A DNA stretch of 25,999 nucleotides, taken from assembly GCA_910589085.1 (NCBI GenBank), contig CAJUSG010000033.1:1-25999 (forward strand). Direction: 5' to 3'. The notes under the pieces are model-generated. The model did not search any database. It saw only the letters and a list, made by a program, of their open reading frames with translations, and was not told the origin of the DNA. The DNA is from an uncultured Oscillospiraceae bacterium (GTDB taxonomy: Bacteria > Bacillota > Clostridia > Oscillospirales > Oscillospiraceae). This document shows positions 1 through 6,765 of this stretch, one piece after another (position 1 is the first letter of the stretch; every line of letters begins with the position of its first letter). A program made the position numbers and the translations under genes.

Positions 1-36
1 AACGGTTGTCAGGCTTTCAAAATCTTTATGTAGGCT

Positions 37-630
37 TTACTTGATGATTTTCAACATAGCTGCAATATCCTCGGTTGCCATTGTTACTTTTGATTTTTCG
101 ATTAGGATGTTTCCACCTGTCATTATGTAGGATGGCATTACCCGAATACCCTTATAATAGATTTCGCTACTACGCAATTTGTAGGTGGAAACGGCGGGAA
201 TAGCATTTTTCTTTGTTGCTTTTTTCGTAATCATGTTAAAGGCTTTCTTTGCAACATCACCCATAAGCATAATAACCTTTATATTGGGGAATAAAGATAG
301 TTCTGCTTCTAAATAAGGTAAACTATTTTCAATACTGCTTTTATCAATGACATATTCTGTCTTAGGAGCTTTTACGGCATTCGTGATATAGATGCCCAGT
401 TGTAATATGTCTTGTATGGAACTAACCGCTGTCCCTGCCCCTTGCAAAAGAGGAATCGTTGTTTTCAGATAATCAGCATCGGGGGCTCCATAAAAATCCT
501 GCACAGGGTCAGAGGGGACAACTTCATTTATCATAATTGCCTTGATCGTGAGCGGATCAATATCAATGTCGTTCAGATATATGTCGCTTGCTATACCGAC
601 TTTCGTTTCAAGTTCTTTTTTAATATTCAT
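37..630 (-). CDS. Uracil-DNA glycosylase family-like protein
   Basis: This 197-residue protein resembles the short uracil-DNA-glycosylase-superfamily proteins found beside WYL regulators in Firmicutes. The visible signs are a hydrophobic strand followed by a glycine turn (IKVIMLMGDVAKKAF, about residues 117-131), an early PDADYLKTT segment, and a late PSYIMTGGN segment at the place where UDG-fold enzymes carry their HPS-type loop. The usual catalytic His is replaced by a plain PSY, so glycosylase activity is not assured. The ATG at 630 follows AAAGGAG, which lies at the end of the upstream WYL gene. Only 3 bp separate the two genes, so they are very probably co-transcribed and coupled. The gene is clearly AT-richer than everything after 1968, which suggests transfer. 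The family call is recognition by eye. Confidence 0.6.
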   Translation of the reverse strand: MNIKKELETKVGIASDIYLNDIDIDPLTIKAIMINEVVPSDPVQDFYGAPDADYLKTTIPLLQGAGTAVSSIQDILQLGIYITNAVKAPKTEYVIDKSSIENSLPYLEAELSLFPNIKVIMLMGDVAKKAFNMITKKATKKNAIPAVSTYKLRSSEIYYKGIRVMPSYIMTGGNILIEKSKVTMATEDIAAMLKIIK

Positions 631-633
631 ATC

Positions 634-1551
634 CTAATCTCCTTTATGATGGTCTCTTGCAGCTTCGTGTTTTGCTTTCAATGCCTGACGAATAGATTTA
701 GGCCGAATTATTGTTACTTTGTTTCCGAATGACATCAGGAAATCATAGAGCCAATCATTTTCTGGCAGAGTGAGTTTAACAGTATATCCGTTTTCATGCT
801 GTGTAATAGCCGTATCGTCCAGCGTATCAAATAACCTGTACCCAACATCTAAAGTAAATTCCAATTCTAAATCTATTAAATCTCCAATTTCCTCCGGCAT
901 TGGGAAAACGGAATGATATTGGCATATATCTGTTTTGTGTTCAAAATGTACTTCTGTCAAAATTAAGTTTTTTATTCTTGAAAGACGAAACAGTCTATTT
1001 TCATTTCTTGATAGACAAAAGGCATATAAATACCATGCCTTATCTTTGTAAACCAACTTGTAAGGATATACATTTCGTTTGCCACTATCCCCGGCAGCAT
1101 TGTGATAATCAAAGGCAATTTCACAATTTTCAAATATAGCCTGTTTTAGTTGTCTAAACAATTTATTTTCGCTTTCTGCAACACTACCCCAACGTGAAAA
1201 ATCCACATCAATCCAATCCGTTAAACTGGTTTGAAAAATTGCACCAAGTTTATTTAAAATGGTGTCTACCTCTGGATATTGAACGGCTGACAGGCTTTGC
1301 AAGCTGGATAATATCTCTAACTTTTCACTATCTGAAAAAAAGGATTTATTGAGGACATAATCATCAAGAAACTGTATGCCGCCGTTTCTTCCCGTTGTAA
1401 CATAGATAGGAATGCCTGCACTGCTTATAGCGTCTACATCACGGTAAATTGTACGGACGGACACCTCAAATTTCTCTGCCAATTCGGGAGCAGTAGCATG
1501 TCCCTTATCTAATAAGTAATACAAAATTCTAAACAGTCTGCTTTCCTGCAA
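634..1551 (-). CDS. HTH/WYL-domain (YafY-type) transcriptional regulator
   Basis: A 305-residue DNA-binding regulator. The N-terminal winged helix (about residues 5-60) carries the family signature LAEKFEVSVRTIYRDVDAIS followed by a GRNGGIQF wing. A central WYL ligand-binding domain (about 135-215) has the tract YPYKLVYKDKAWYLYAFC, and a C-terminal extension follows. WYL regulators often sense nucleic acids or nucleotides and control defence or DNA-repair genes; that is family knowledge, and the ligand here is unknown. The start is a TTG at 1551, chosen because GGAGGTGATGA precedes it. The gene lies just upstream of, and probably in operon with, the UDG-like gene. Its promoter has a 13-bp inverted repeat around the -35 box, which suggests autoregulation. 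Base composition is AT-rich compared with the rest of the window. Confidence 0.9.
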   Translation of the reverse strand: MQESRLFRILYYLLDKGHATAPELAEKFEVSVRTIYRDVDAISSAGIPIYVTTGRNGGIQFLDDYVLNKSFFSDSEKLEILSSLQSLSAVQYPEVDTILNKLGAIFQTSLTDWIDVDFSRWGSVAESENKLFRQLKQAIFENCEIAFDYHNAAGDSGKRNVYPYKLVYKDKAWYLYAFCLSRNENRLFRLSRIKNLILTEVHFEHKTDICQYHSVFPMPEEIGDLIDLELEFTLDVGYRLFDTLDDTAITQHENGYTVKLTLPENDWLYDFLMSFGNKVTIIRPKSIRQALKAKHEAARDHHKGD

Positions 1552-1571
1552 GTCATCACCTCCATAGCTTA

Positions 1572-1613
1572 ATTATATCATAGTAACCTTGACAGCGCAA
1601 TGTCAAGGTTACT
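1572..1613 (-). promoter_or_regulatory. Promoter of the WYL/UDG pair with a palindromic operator
   Basis: On the minus strand there is a TATAAT -10 box (1577-1572), a 17-nt spacer and a TTGCGC -35 box (1600-1595). A perfect 13-bp inverted repeat (arms 1582-1594 and 1601-1613, core AACCTTGACA / TGTCAAGGTT) flanks the -35 box, which is exactly the six-base gap between the arms. A dimer bound here would cover the -35 box and most of the spacer. The WYL protein encoded just downstream is the obvious candidate ligand, but that is inference. Confidence 0.75.
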
Positions 1614-1641
1614 TGTCGGTAAATTTGCGCATCCATTGTAA

Positions 1642-1811
1642 GGACATACGAAAAGCGGAACAAAACGGCAAGCAATGCAATCTTCCGTAAGATTGCGTAT
1701 TTTGGCAGGAATACCGGAAACGGATTCCTGCCAAAATGCTTGTTGGTGACATGTCCCCAAACCCCTGAGATCATCACCTGCGGTGATGGCTGCGCGTTCC
1801 GTTGGAACGCT
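1642..1811. other. Cluster of nested hairpins in the intergenic region
   Basis: The 1552-1967 gap has no convincing gene. Within it are a hairpin at 1677-1696 (GCAATCTT/AAGATTGC, tetraloop), a 14-bp perfect stem at 1699-1737 continued by CCG/CGG around a GAAA tetraloop, a stem at 1773-1787 (ATCACC/GGTGAT), and a stem at 1795-1811 (GCGTTCC/GGAACGC). The first two are enclosed by CAAGCA (1669-1674) with TGCTTG (1737-1742), and further out by GGACAT (1642-1647) with ATGTCC (1751-1756). Together they form a multibranch fold. It could be a structured RNA, or the DNA end of a mobile element. The strand is undecided. Confidence 0.55.
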
Positions 1812-1843
1812 GAAAATGGAAACCTAATATCTTGCAAAAATAA

Positions 1844-1883
1844 AAAATGCTATGCAATTAGTGAACCTTTTGCATAGCATTTT
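1844..1883 (-). terminator. Bidirectional intrinsic terminator after ispE
   Basis: A perfect 14-bp stem (AAAATGCTATGCAA at 1844-1857 with its complement at 1870-1883) has a 12-nt loop and T-rich tracts on both sides. It lies about 85 bp downstream of the ispE stop and would end the minus-strand operon. It could also stop plus-strand transcripts. Confidence 0.85.
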
Positions 1884-1967
1884 CTATTTTTCCGTTTACC
1901 TGGCGTAAGTCATAAGTTTTGTAATGTTTCCTTATGGGCTACTGCCATTTCGTGCCGTCCCTCTTTT

Positions 1968-2819
1968 TTATACCGTCTGCGTCAAAAAAACCTCGCCGCC
2001 GAAGTCGGCCAGCCGCTCCCGGGCCTCCTGGGCCAGGCCCTCGTCGTCAAACAGACCGAAGGCGGTAGGGCCGGTGCCGCTCATGCTGGCCCCCAACGCT
2101 CCGCATTGAATCAGGATGTTCTTGATATCGTTCACCCGGGAGCGCCGGTGGGAGGGCAGCGCATCCTCAAAGACATTGTACATCCGCCGGGCCACCCCGG
2201 TCAGGTCCCCCGCTTCCAGGGCGGCGATCACCCCCCTGGTGTCGGGTCGGCACCGCAGGCGCACACTGTCAATTTTCGCAAACAGCGCCGGGGTGGAGAT
2301 GGAGAACTCGGGCTTGCACAGCACCACCCAGCACTTGGGCAGGGAGGGCAGTGGGGTGAGCACCTCGCCCCTGCCCTCGGCCAGGGCGGTACCCCCCAGA
2401 ACGCAGTAGGGCACGTCGGAGCCCACCCGCTCTCCCACCCGGGCCAGCTCCAGGGGGGACATGGGTTCGCCCTCCATGGCGTTCAGCGCACGGAGAACGG
2501 CGGCCCCGTCGCTGCTTCCCCCGGCCATGCCAGCACAGACGGGAATCCGTTTGTCGATGGTAATCTCCAGCCCCCATGGCTCCTTCCCCAGGGCCTCCCA
2601 GTAGCGCAGGGCCGCCTGGGCCGCCAAGTTCTTCTCGTCGCCGGGGAGAAAATGGAGGTTGGTATACACCCTTACCCCCGCCGGTTCCCTCCTCTTCAGG
2701 GTGACAGCATCGGCCAGAGCGATGGACTGCATAATCATCCGCAGGTCGTGGTAGCCGTCAGGGCGGCTGCCCAGCACGTCCAGGGTCAGATTCAGTTTGG
2801 CGTGGGCCAGAATTTCCAC
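1968..2819 (-). CDS. ispE: 4-diphosphocytidyl-2-C-methyl-D-erythritol kinase
   Basis: A cytosolic GHMP-family kinase of the non-mevalonate isoprenoid pathway. It phosphorylates the 2-hydroxyl of CDP-methylerythritol with ATP. The N-terminal AKLNLTLDVLGSRPDGYHDL is the substrate-binding signature. The ATP loop is PVCAGMAGGSSDGAA, with the typical P-x3-G-x-GGSSD pattern, and the third GHMP motif is SMSGTGPTAFGLF near the C-terminus. I place the start at a GTG (2819) preceded by GGGGAGGAAAAC, which gives 283 residues, the usual family length. The longer ATG-started reading frame to 2900 runs backwards through a palindromic repeat (2852-2928) and is not credible. It is the last gene of the minus-strand operon, followed by the terminator at 1844-1883. 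Confidence 0.95.
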   Translation of the reverse strand: MEILAHAKLNLTLDVLGSRPDGYHDLRMIMQSIALADAVTLKRREPAGVRVYTNLHFLPGDEKNLAAQAALRYWEALGKEPWGLEITIDKRIPVCAGMAGGSSDGAAVLRALNAMEGEPMSPLELARVGERVGSDVPYCVLGGTALAEGRGEVLTPLPSLPKCWVVLCKPEFSISTPALFAKIDSVRLRCRPDTRGVIAALEAGDLTGVARRMYNVFEDALPSHRRSRVNDIKNILIQCGALGASMSGTGPTAFGLFDDEGLAQEARERLADFGGEVFLTQTV

Positions 2820-2851
2820 GGCGTTTTCCTCCCCGCAGCTTGATTTCGTCC

Positions 2852-2928
2852 TGTAGGGCAAGGGCTCTGCCCTTGCCTGACCGGGTTTTGCCTCAACCAT
2901 AAGGCAAGGGCAGAGCCCTTGCCCTACA
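2852..2928. repeat. Dispersed palindromic element, copy A
   Basis: A perfect 27-bp inverted repeat (arms 2852-2878 and 2902-2928) has ends TGTAGGG and CCCTACA. Each arm is itself foldable (GGCAAGGGC-TCT-GCCCTTGCC). It is 77 bp long and sits between the DUF1015 stop and the ispE ribosome binding site, inside an operon. Its inner sequence differs from copies B-E, so it looks like a separate subfamily sharing the same ends. Confidence 0.9.
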
Positions 2929-2936
2929 TGATGTGC

Positions 2937-4202
2937 CTATTTGCGTATCTTCCGGGCCTCTAAGTAAAACCGCTTGTCCTGGGCCTGGCCGATGGAAAAG
3001 GTCTTCCGAGGCAGGACCCCGTCCCGGACAATGGCGTCGAACAGCTCCGTCCAGTCAGGCGGAGGCAGCAGGAAGGCCACAGCGTCCTCCCGCTCCTGTG
3101 CCAGAGCCTTGGCCTCCTCCGCGCCGTGGATGTAGTCGATCCGCGCTCTGGGGTGGGCGGCTATGTAGTCGTCCAGAAAGCGCTGGAGGGTGTCCACCGG
3201 CAGCTGGGCGGAGGGCTCCCGCACGGTGACCTCTCCCTGGCTCCAGCGGTTTACGGCGAAGGAAATGGTGTGGCCCTCTCCCCCGCCCTGGACCGCGGAG
3301 GTGTAGTATTCCAGCAGCGCATCCAACAGCTCCTCCGGTTTCGCGCCGAAGACCACCCGGTGGATGGGCTCCAGCTCCACCGAGCCGTCGTAAAAGTTGA
3401 CAAGCTCACACAGAGCGTACCGGGAGGGCAGCTCGGGCCACTGGGCGGGGTCGGTGAGGCCCTTGCGCCGCTCGTAGCACTCCTTGGCGGTGGCCAGGGA
3501 GTGGTTGCCGTCCCCCACCAGGAAGAGCAGGCCGTCCCGCTCCCGGTCCGCCCACTCCTTCCATTTCCGGATGGCCCGGGCGGTCCGCTCCTGCTGTTCC
3601 CGGGTCAGCAGCCAGCCCTTGAGATGGCCGCCCCCCTCCATCAGGTCGAAGTCGTAGAGCAGCTCCATCCCCTCCGTCTCTCCGGACAGAGGCGGGATGA
3701 TATCCTGACAGTCGGTGAGCAGCAGGGCGTGGGGCAGCTCGATGGGGGCGTTCTTCCGCACCGCCACCCGGGGCGGGATGCGGGACATCACCACCCCCTC
3801 GGTGGCCCGGACGGCGGCCCGGGAGCCGGCCTCGTAGTCGTACTGCTCCAGGTCCACCATGCCCACCAGTCCCCGGCGGACATACCCGCCCGACAGGGTG
3901 CGCTCCACATAGATCAGGGCGTCGGGGTGCTCCTGAAAGCGCCCCTCCCGGAGATAGCGGCTCATGGTGTTGTTGATCTCCATGATGTCCGTCTCCACGC
4001 TGGGCCCCTCCAGGCAGCTCTCGGGCAGGATCAGACGCAGGGCCGAGGGCGCCCGGCCCACCCGGTTTTCCACCCGCTGCCAGTACTCTGGCCGGGAGGT
4101 GTACTGGTCGCAGGCCACCACCGACCACAGAGACAGGTCGCAGTCCCGGGGCAGGAGGATATTCGCGGGCTGGAACGGCAGCCCTTCAAAATTATTTGTC
4201 AT
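2937..4202 (-). CDS. DUF1015 family protein
   Basis: A 421-residue cytosolic protein matching the DUF1015 (SerA-neighbour) family along its whole length. It has the N-terminal LWSVVACDQYTSRPEYWQRV segment, the central LFLVGDGNHSLATAKECY block with a conserved DGNHS, and YALCELVNFYDGSVELEPIHRVV. Biochemical function is unproven. The family often lies next to serine-biosynthesis genes, which agrees with the ThrH-type phosphoserine phosphatase 44 bp upstream. The start ATG at 4202 has only a weak upstream GAGTGATAAG, so translation may depend on the preceding gene. Palindromic element A follows its stop. Confidence 0.88.
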   Translation of the reverse strand: MTNNFEGLPFQPANILLPRDCDLSLWSVVACDQYTSRPEYWQRVENRVGRAPSALRLILPESCLEGPSVETDIMEINNTMSRYLREGRFQEHPDALIYVERTLSGGYVRRGLVGMVDLEQYDYEAGSRAAVRATEGVVMSRIPPRVAVRKNAPIELPHALLLTDCQDIIPPLSGETEGMELLYDFDLMEGGGHLKGWLLTREQQERTARAIRKWKEWADRERDGLLFLVGDGNHSLATAKECYERRKGLTDPAQWPELPSRYALCELVNFYDGSVELEPIHRVVFGAKPEELLDALLEYYTSAVQGGGEGHTISFAVNRWSQGEVTVREPSAQLPVDTLQRFLDDYIAAHPRARIDYIHGAEEAKALAQEREDAVAFLLPPPDWTELFDAIVRDGVLPRKTFSIGQAQDKRFYLEARKIRK

Positions 4203-4246
4203 AGCTTATCACTCATTTTCACGTTTCTGTTTCAGCCAAACTCAGG

Positions 4247-4849
4247 TCAGTCCAGCGCTCCCTCAATGGCGGAAAGCAAGTCGTCAAATTCCTCAAAGGC
4301 GGGCAGCTCGGGGTGGTCGGCCTTGATGGCCTGGGTGGACTTGAACAAAAAGCCCGCCTTGCTGGCCTGGATCATCCCCAGGTCGTTGAAGCTGTCCCCG
4401 GCGGCAATGGTGTCGTAGCCCATGGACTGGAGGGCGCGTACCGTGGTCAGCTTGGACTTCTCACAGCGCATTTTGTAGCCGGTAATCTCCCCGTTTTCCC
4501 CCACCTCCAGGGTGTTGCAGAAGATGGTGGGCCAGTTCAGCTTCTCCATCAGGGGCCTGGCGAACTGCTCGAAGGTGTCGCTCAAAATGATAACCTGGGT
4601 CTCAGCGCGCAGCTTGTCTAAAAACTCCTTTGCCCCGGGCAGAGGGTCGATTTTGGCGATGACCGCCTGAATTTCCTTCAGGCCCAGACCGTGCTCCTTC
4701 AGAATGCCCAGCCGCCAGGTCATCAGCTTGTCGTAATCGGGCTCGTCCCGGGTGGTGCGGCGCAGTTCCGGGATGCCGCTCTCCTCCGAAAAGGCGATCC
4801 AGATCTCCGGGACCAGCACGCCCTCCATATCTAAGCATACGATGTTCAT
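4247..4849 (-). CDS. thrH: ThrH-type phosphoserine phosphatase / homoserine phosphotransferase
   Basis: A 200-residue HAD-superfamily enzyme. Motif I is CLDMEGVLVPEIWIAF with the DxEG nucleophile signature that sets ThrH apart from SerB (DxDG). Motif II is VIILSDTFEQF and motif IV is AAGDSFNDLGM. ThrH of Pseudomonas dephosphorylates phosphoserine and can move the phosphate to homoserine; that is family knowledge. The start is the ATG at 4849, preceded by AAAAGGATG. The upstream in-frame ATG at 4891 would add residues read from repeat copy B and is rejected. The gene lies between an aminotransferase and a DUF1015 gene, a setting that points to serine or threonine metabolism. Confidence 0.9.
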   Translation of the reverse strand: MNIVCLDMEGVLVPEIWIAFSEESGIPELRRTTRDEPDYDKLMTWRLGILKEHGLGLKEIQAVIAKIDPLPGAKEFLDKLRAETQVIILSDTFEQFARPLMEKLNWPTIFCNTLEVGENGEITGYKMRCEKSKLTTVRALQSMGYDTIAAGDSFNDLGMIQASKAGFLFKSTQAIKADHPELPAFEEFDDLLSAIEGALD

Positions 4850-4874
4850 ATACATACATCCTTTTGAATTTGTT

Positions 4875-4952
4875 GTGCAGGGCGCGACCACTGGGCGCGC
4901 TGTTAATTTGCAGCATTTCCGCCGCGGCGCGCCGAGGTCGTCGCGCCCTACA
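4875..4952. repeat. Dispersed palindromic element, copy B
   Basis: A 78-bp element with right end TCGCGCCCTACA and a slightly altered left end, TGTGCAGGGCGCGACCACTG. The arms fold on each other, and internal GGGCGCGC and GGCGCGCC tracts pair as well. It lies between the aminotransferase stop (4955) and thrH. It is closest to copy D: both have GACCACTGGGC in the left arm and GAGGTCGTCGCGCCC in the right. Confidence 0.88.
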
Positions 4953-4954
4953 AA

Positions 4955-6142
4955 TTACCCCTCCCGCCCCTGTTTTCTGCGCAGGTTGGTGAGGAAGTTG
5001 TCCATCCGGGCCACCGCCTCGGCGATGTCCTTCATGGAGGCGGCGTAGCAGGCCCGGACAAAGCCCTCGCCCCCGGGGCCGAAGGCGGAGCCGGGGATGA
5101 CGGCCACCTTCTCCTCCAGGAGGAAGCGCTCGCAGAATTCCTCGCTGGTCAGGCCGGTGGAGCGGATATCGGGGAACACGTAGAAGGCCCCCTTTGGCTC
5201 GAAGCAGGGCAGGCCGATGCGGTTCAGGCTGTCCACTAAGTACCGGCGGCGGCTGTCGTACTCCTCCCGCATGTGCTCAATATCCGGGTCGCCGTTCCGC
5301 ATGGCCTCCACGGCGGCGTACTGGCTGGTGGTGGGGGCGGACATGATGCCGAACTGGTGGAGCTTGGTCATAGCCGCAATGATGGGCTTGGGGGCACAGA
5401 CGTAGCCCATCCGCCAGCCCGTCATGGCGTGGCTCTTGGAGAAGCCGTTGACCACAATGGTGCGCTCATACATGTCGGTGAGGTTGGCCAGGGACACATG
5501 CCGCCGGCCGTAGGTCAGCTCGGCGTAGATCTCGTCGGAGATGACCATGATATCGGTGCCCCGCAGCACCTGGGCGATGGCCTCCAGGTCCCTGCGGTCC
5601 ATGGTGCCGCCGGTGGGGTTGGAGGGGAAGGGCAGCACCAGCACCTTGGTCTTGGGGGTGATGGCCGCCTTCAGCTCCTCCGGGGTGAGGCGGAACTGGT
5701 TTTCCGCCTTCAGCTCCAGATACCTGGGCACCGCTCCGGCGATTTCCGCCAGAGGCCCGTAGCAGACAAAGGAGGGGGTGGGCACAATCACCTCGTCCCC
5801 CGGATTGACCAGCACCCGCAGCGCCAGGTCGATGGCCTCGCTGCCCCCCACGGTGACCAGAATCTGACCGGCATAGTCATATTGCAGGTCAAACCGCCGC
5901 TCCAGATAGGCGGAAATCTCCCGCCTCAGCTGGAGCATACCGGCGTTGGAGGTGTATTTGGTATGGCCCCGCTCCAGGGAGTAGATGCCGGCGTCCCGGA
6001 TGTGCCAGGGTGTCACAAAGTCGGGCTCACCGATCCCAAGGGAGATGGCATCCGTCATCTCCTCCAGGATGTCAAAAAACTTTCGGATGCCGGAGGGCTT
6101 GATGTTCTGTATCTTGTCATTGAGGATGTTATCGTAATTCAT
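4955..6142 (-). CDS. Class I/II PLP-dependent aminotransferase
   Basis: A 395-residue fold-type I aminotransferase of the aspartate/aromatic (AspC/PatA-like) group. Visible landmarks are GIGEPDFVTP, YTSNAGMLQLR, the glycine-rich GGSEAIDLAL that binds the PLP phosphate, PFPSNPTGG with the conserved Asn (about 175), ISDEIYAELTY with the PLP-contacting Asp (203) and Tyr, and NGFSKSHAMTGWRMGY, in which Lys236 is the expected Schiff-base lysine. The amino-acid substrate cannot be fixed from sequence. The gene overlaps the end of the Lrp/AsnC gene by 4 bp (ATGA), so the regulator and enzyme are translationally coupled. The regulator may sense an amino acid this enzyme handles. Confidence 0.93.
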   Translation of the reverse strand: MNYDNILNDKIQNIKPSGIRKFFDILEEMTDAISLGIGEPDFVTPWHIRDAGIYSLERGHTKYTSNAGMLQLRREISAYLERRFDLQYDYAGQILVTVGGSEAIDLALRVLVNPGDEVIVPTPSFVCYGPLAEIAGAVPRYLELKAENQFRLTPEELKAAITPKTKVLVLPFPSNPTGGTMDRRDLEAIAQVLRGTDIMVISDEIYAELTYGRRHVSLANLTDMYERTIVVNGFSKSHAMTGWRMGYVCAPKPIIAAMTKLHQFGIMSAPTTSQYAAVEAMRNGDPDIEHMREEYDSRRRYLVDSLNRIGLPCFEPKGAFYVFPDIRSTGLTSEEFCERFLLEEKVAVIPGSAFGPGGEGFVRACYAASMKDIAEAVARMDNFLTNLRRKQGREG

Positions 6143-6618
6143 ACGAAGATATACTCCCTTTCCTCCGGGTCCTTGGGTCGGAACACCAGATGCTTTTCTT
6201 TATATTTTTTCAGGATAAAGTGGGTGGCCGTGCCGGTGACGCCCTGGATCGGGGCCAGCCGCTCGCTCACAAACCGGGCCACCTCCCGAAGGGTGCGGCC
6301 TGAGATGATGACGGTCAGATCAAAGGAGCCGCTCATGAGATACATGCTCTCCACCTCGTCGTACTGGTAGATGCGCTCGGCAATACGGTCGAAGCCGTCA
6401 ATGGACTGGGGGGTGATATTGACCTCAATGAGGGCGGTTACGTTCTCCTTGCGCACCCGGTCCCAGTCGATTATGGCCTGGTAGCCCAGAATCGTCCGGT
6501 CACCCTCGTATTGCTTAACGGCAGTCTTGGCCTCTTCCTCTGAAATCCCCGCCGCCGCGGCCAGTGCCGCCGCCGGTACGGTGCAGTCCTGCTCCAACAG
6601 CTCCAGCAGCTTTTCCAT
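6139..6618 (-). CDS. Lrp/AsnC family transcriptional regulator
   Basis: A 159-residue protein with a short N-terminal helix-turn-helix (about 1-45, ALAAAAGISEEEAKTAVKQYE) and a C-terminal AsnC/RAM ligand domain (about 62-140). The latter includes VESMYLMSGSFDLTVIISGRTLREVARFV, where the family G-x-x-D pattern is seen. Such proteins form octamers that bind amino acids. The start ATG at 6618 follows AAGGAGGAACTGTCC. It is the first gene of the operon to ispE and overlaps the aminotransferase by 4 bp, so local and possibly autogenous control is likely. Confidence 0.92.
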   Translation of the reverse strand: MEKLLELLEQDCTVPAAALAAAAGISEEEAKTAVKQYEGDRTILGYQAIIDWDRVRKENVTALIEVNITPQSIDGFDRIAERIYQYDEVESMYLMSGSFDLTVIISGRTLREVARFVSERLAPIQGVTGTATHFILKKYKEKHLVFRPKDPEEREYIFV

Positions 6619-6659
6619 GGACAGTTCCTCCTTATATAGTTAATACTCTGGTAGTTTAT

Positions 6660-6688
6660 ATTATACACGTTCCGACAGAGAAAAACAA
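6660..6688 (-). promoter_or_regulatory. Promoter of the lrp-aminotransferase-thrH-DUF1015-ispE operon
   Basis: On the minus strand, -35 TTGTTT (6688-6683), a 17-nt spacer and a perfect -10 TATAAT (6665-6660). It lies about 42 bp upstream of the regulator ATG. Confidence 0.8.
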
Positions 6689-6718
6689 TCCCAAAAAGTT
6701 CAAACCAGCCTGCCCATG

Positions 6719-6749
6719 AAAAACGGAGCCGCCCCAAGGGACAGCCCCG
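6719..6749 (-). terminator. Intrinsic terminator of the sensor kinase gene
   Basis: On the minus strand, just after the kinase stop, CGGGGCTGTCCC pairs with GGGGCGGCTCCG (plus positions 6724-6749, some G-U pairs), followed by TTTTT (6723-6719). Confidence 0.75.
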
Positions 6750-6765
6750 AAAATGTACCATTTTC

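Noticed and set aside
1572..1613. MerR-type promoter with a long spacer
   Set aside because: The TTGACA in the palindrome is 23 nt from TATAAT, too far even for MerR; the TTGCGC box at 17 nt fits better.
1556..1837. Minus-strand 93-codon reading frame in the intergenic region
   Set aside because: It runs through several perfect inverted repeats, has no good ribosome binding site and no recognisable domain; the hairpins explain the sequence better.
2106..2843. Long plus-strand frame opposite ispE
   Set aside because: It is the shadow of a GC-rich gene: low-complexity Gly/His/Gln-rich translation and no family signal, while the minus strand encodes a complete kinase.
3126..4418. Plus-strand 430-codon frame opposite DUF1015
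   Set aside because: Same reason: composition typical of an antisense GC-rich frame, and it crosses the border of two real genes.
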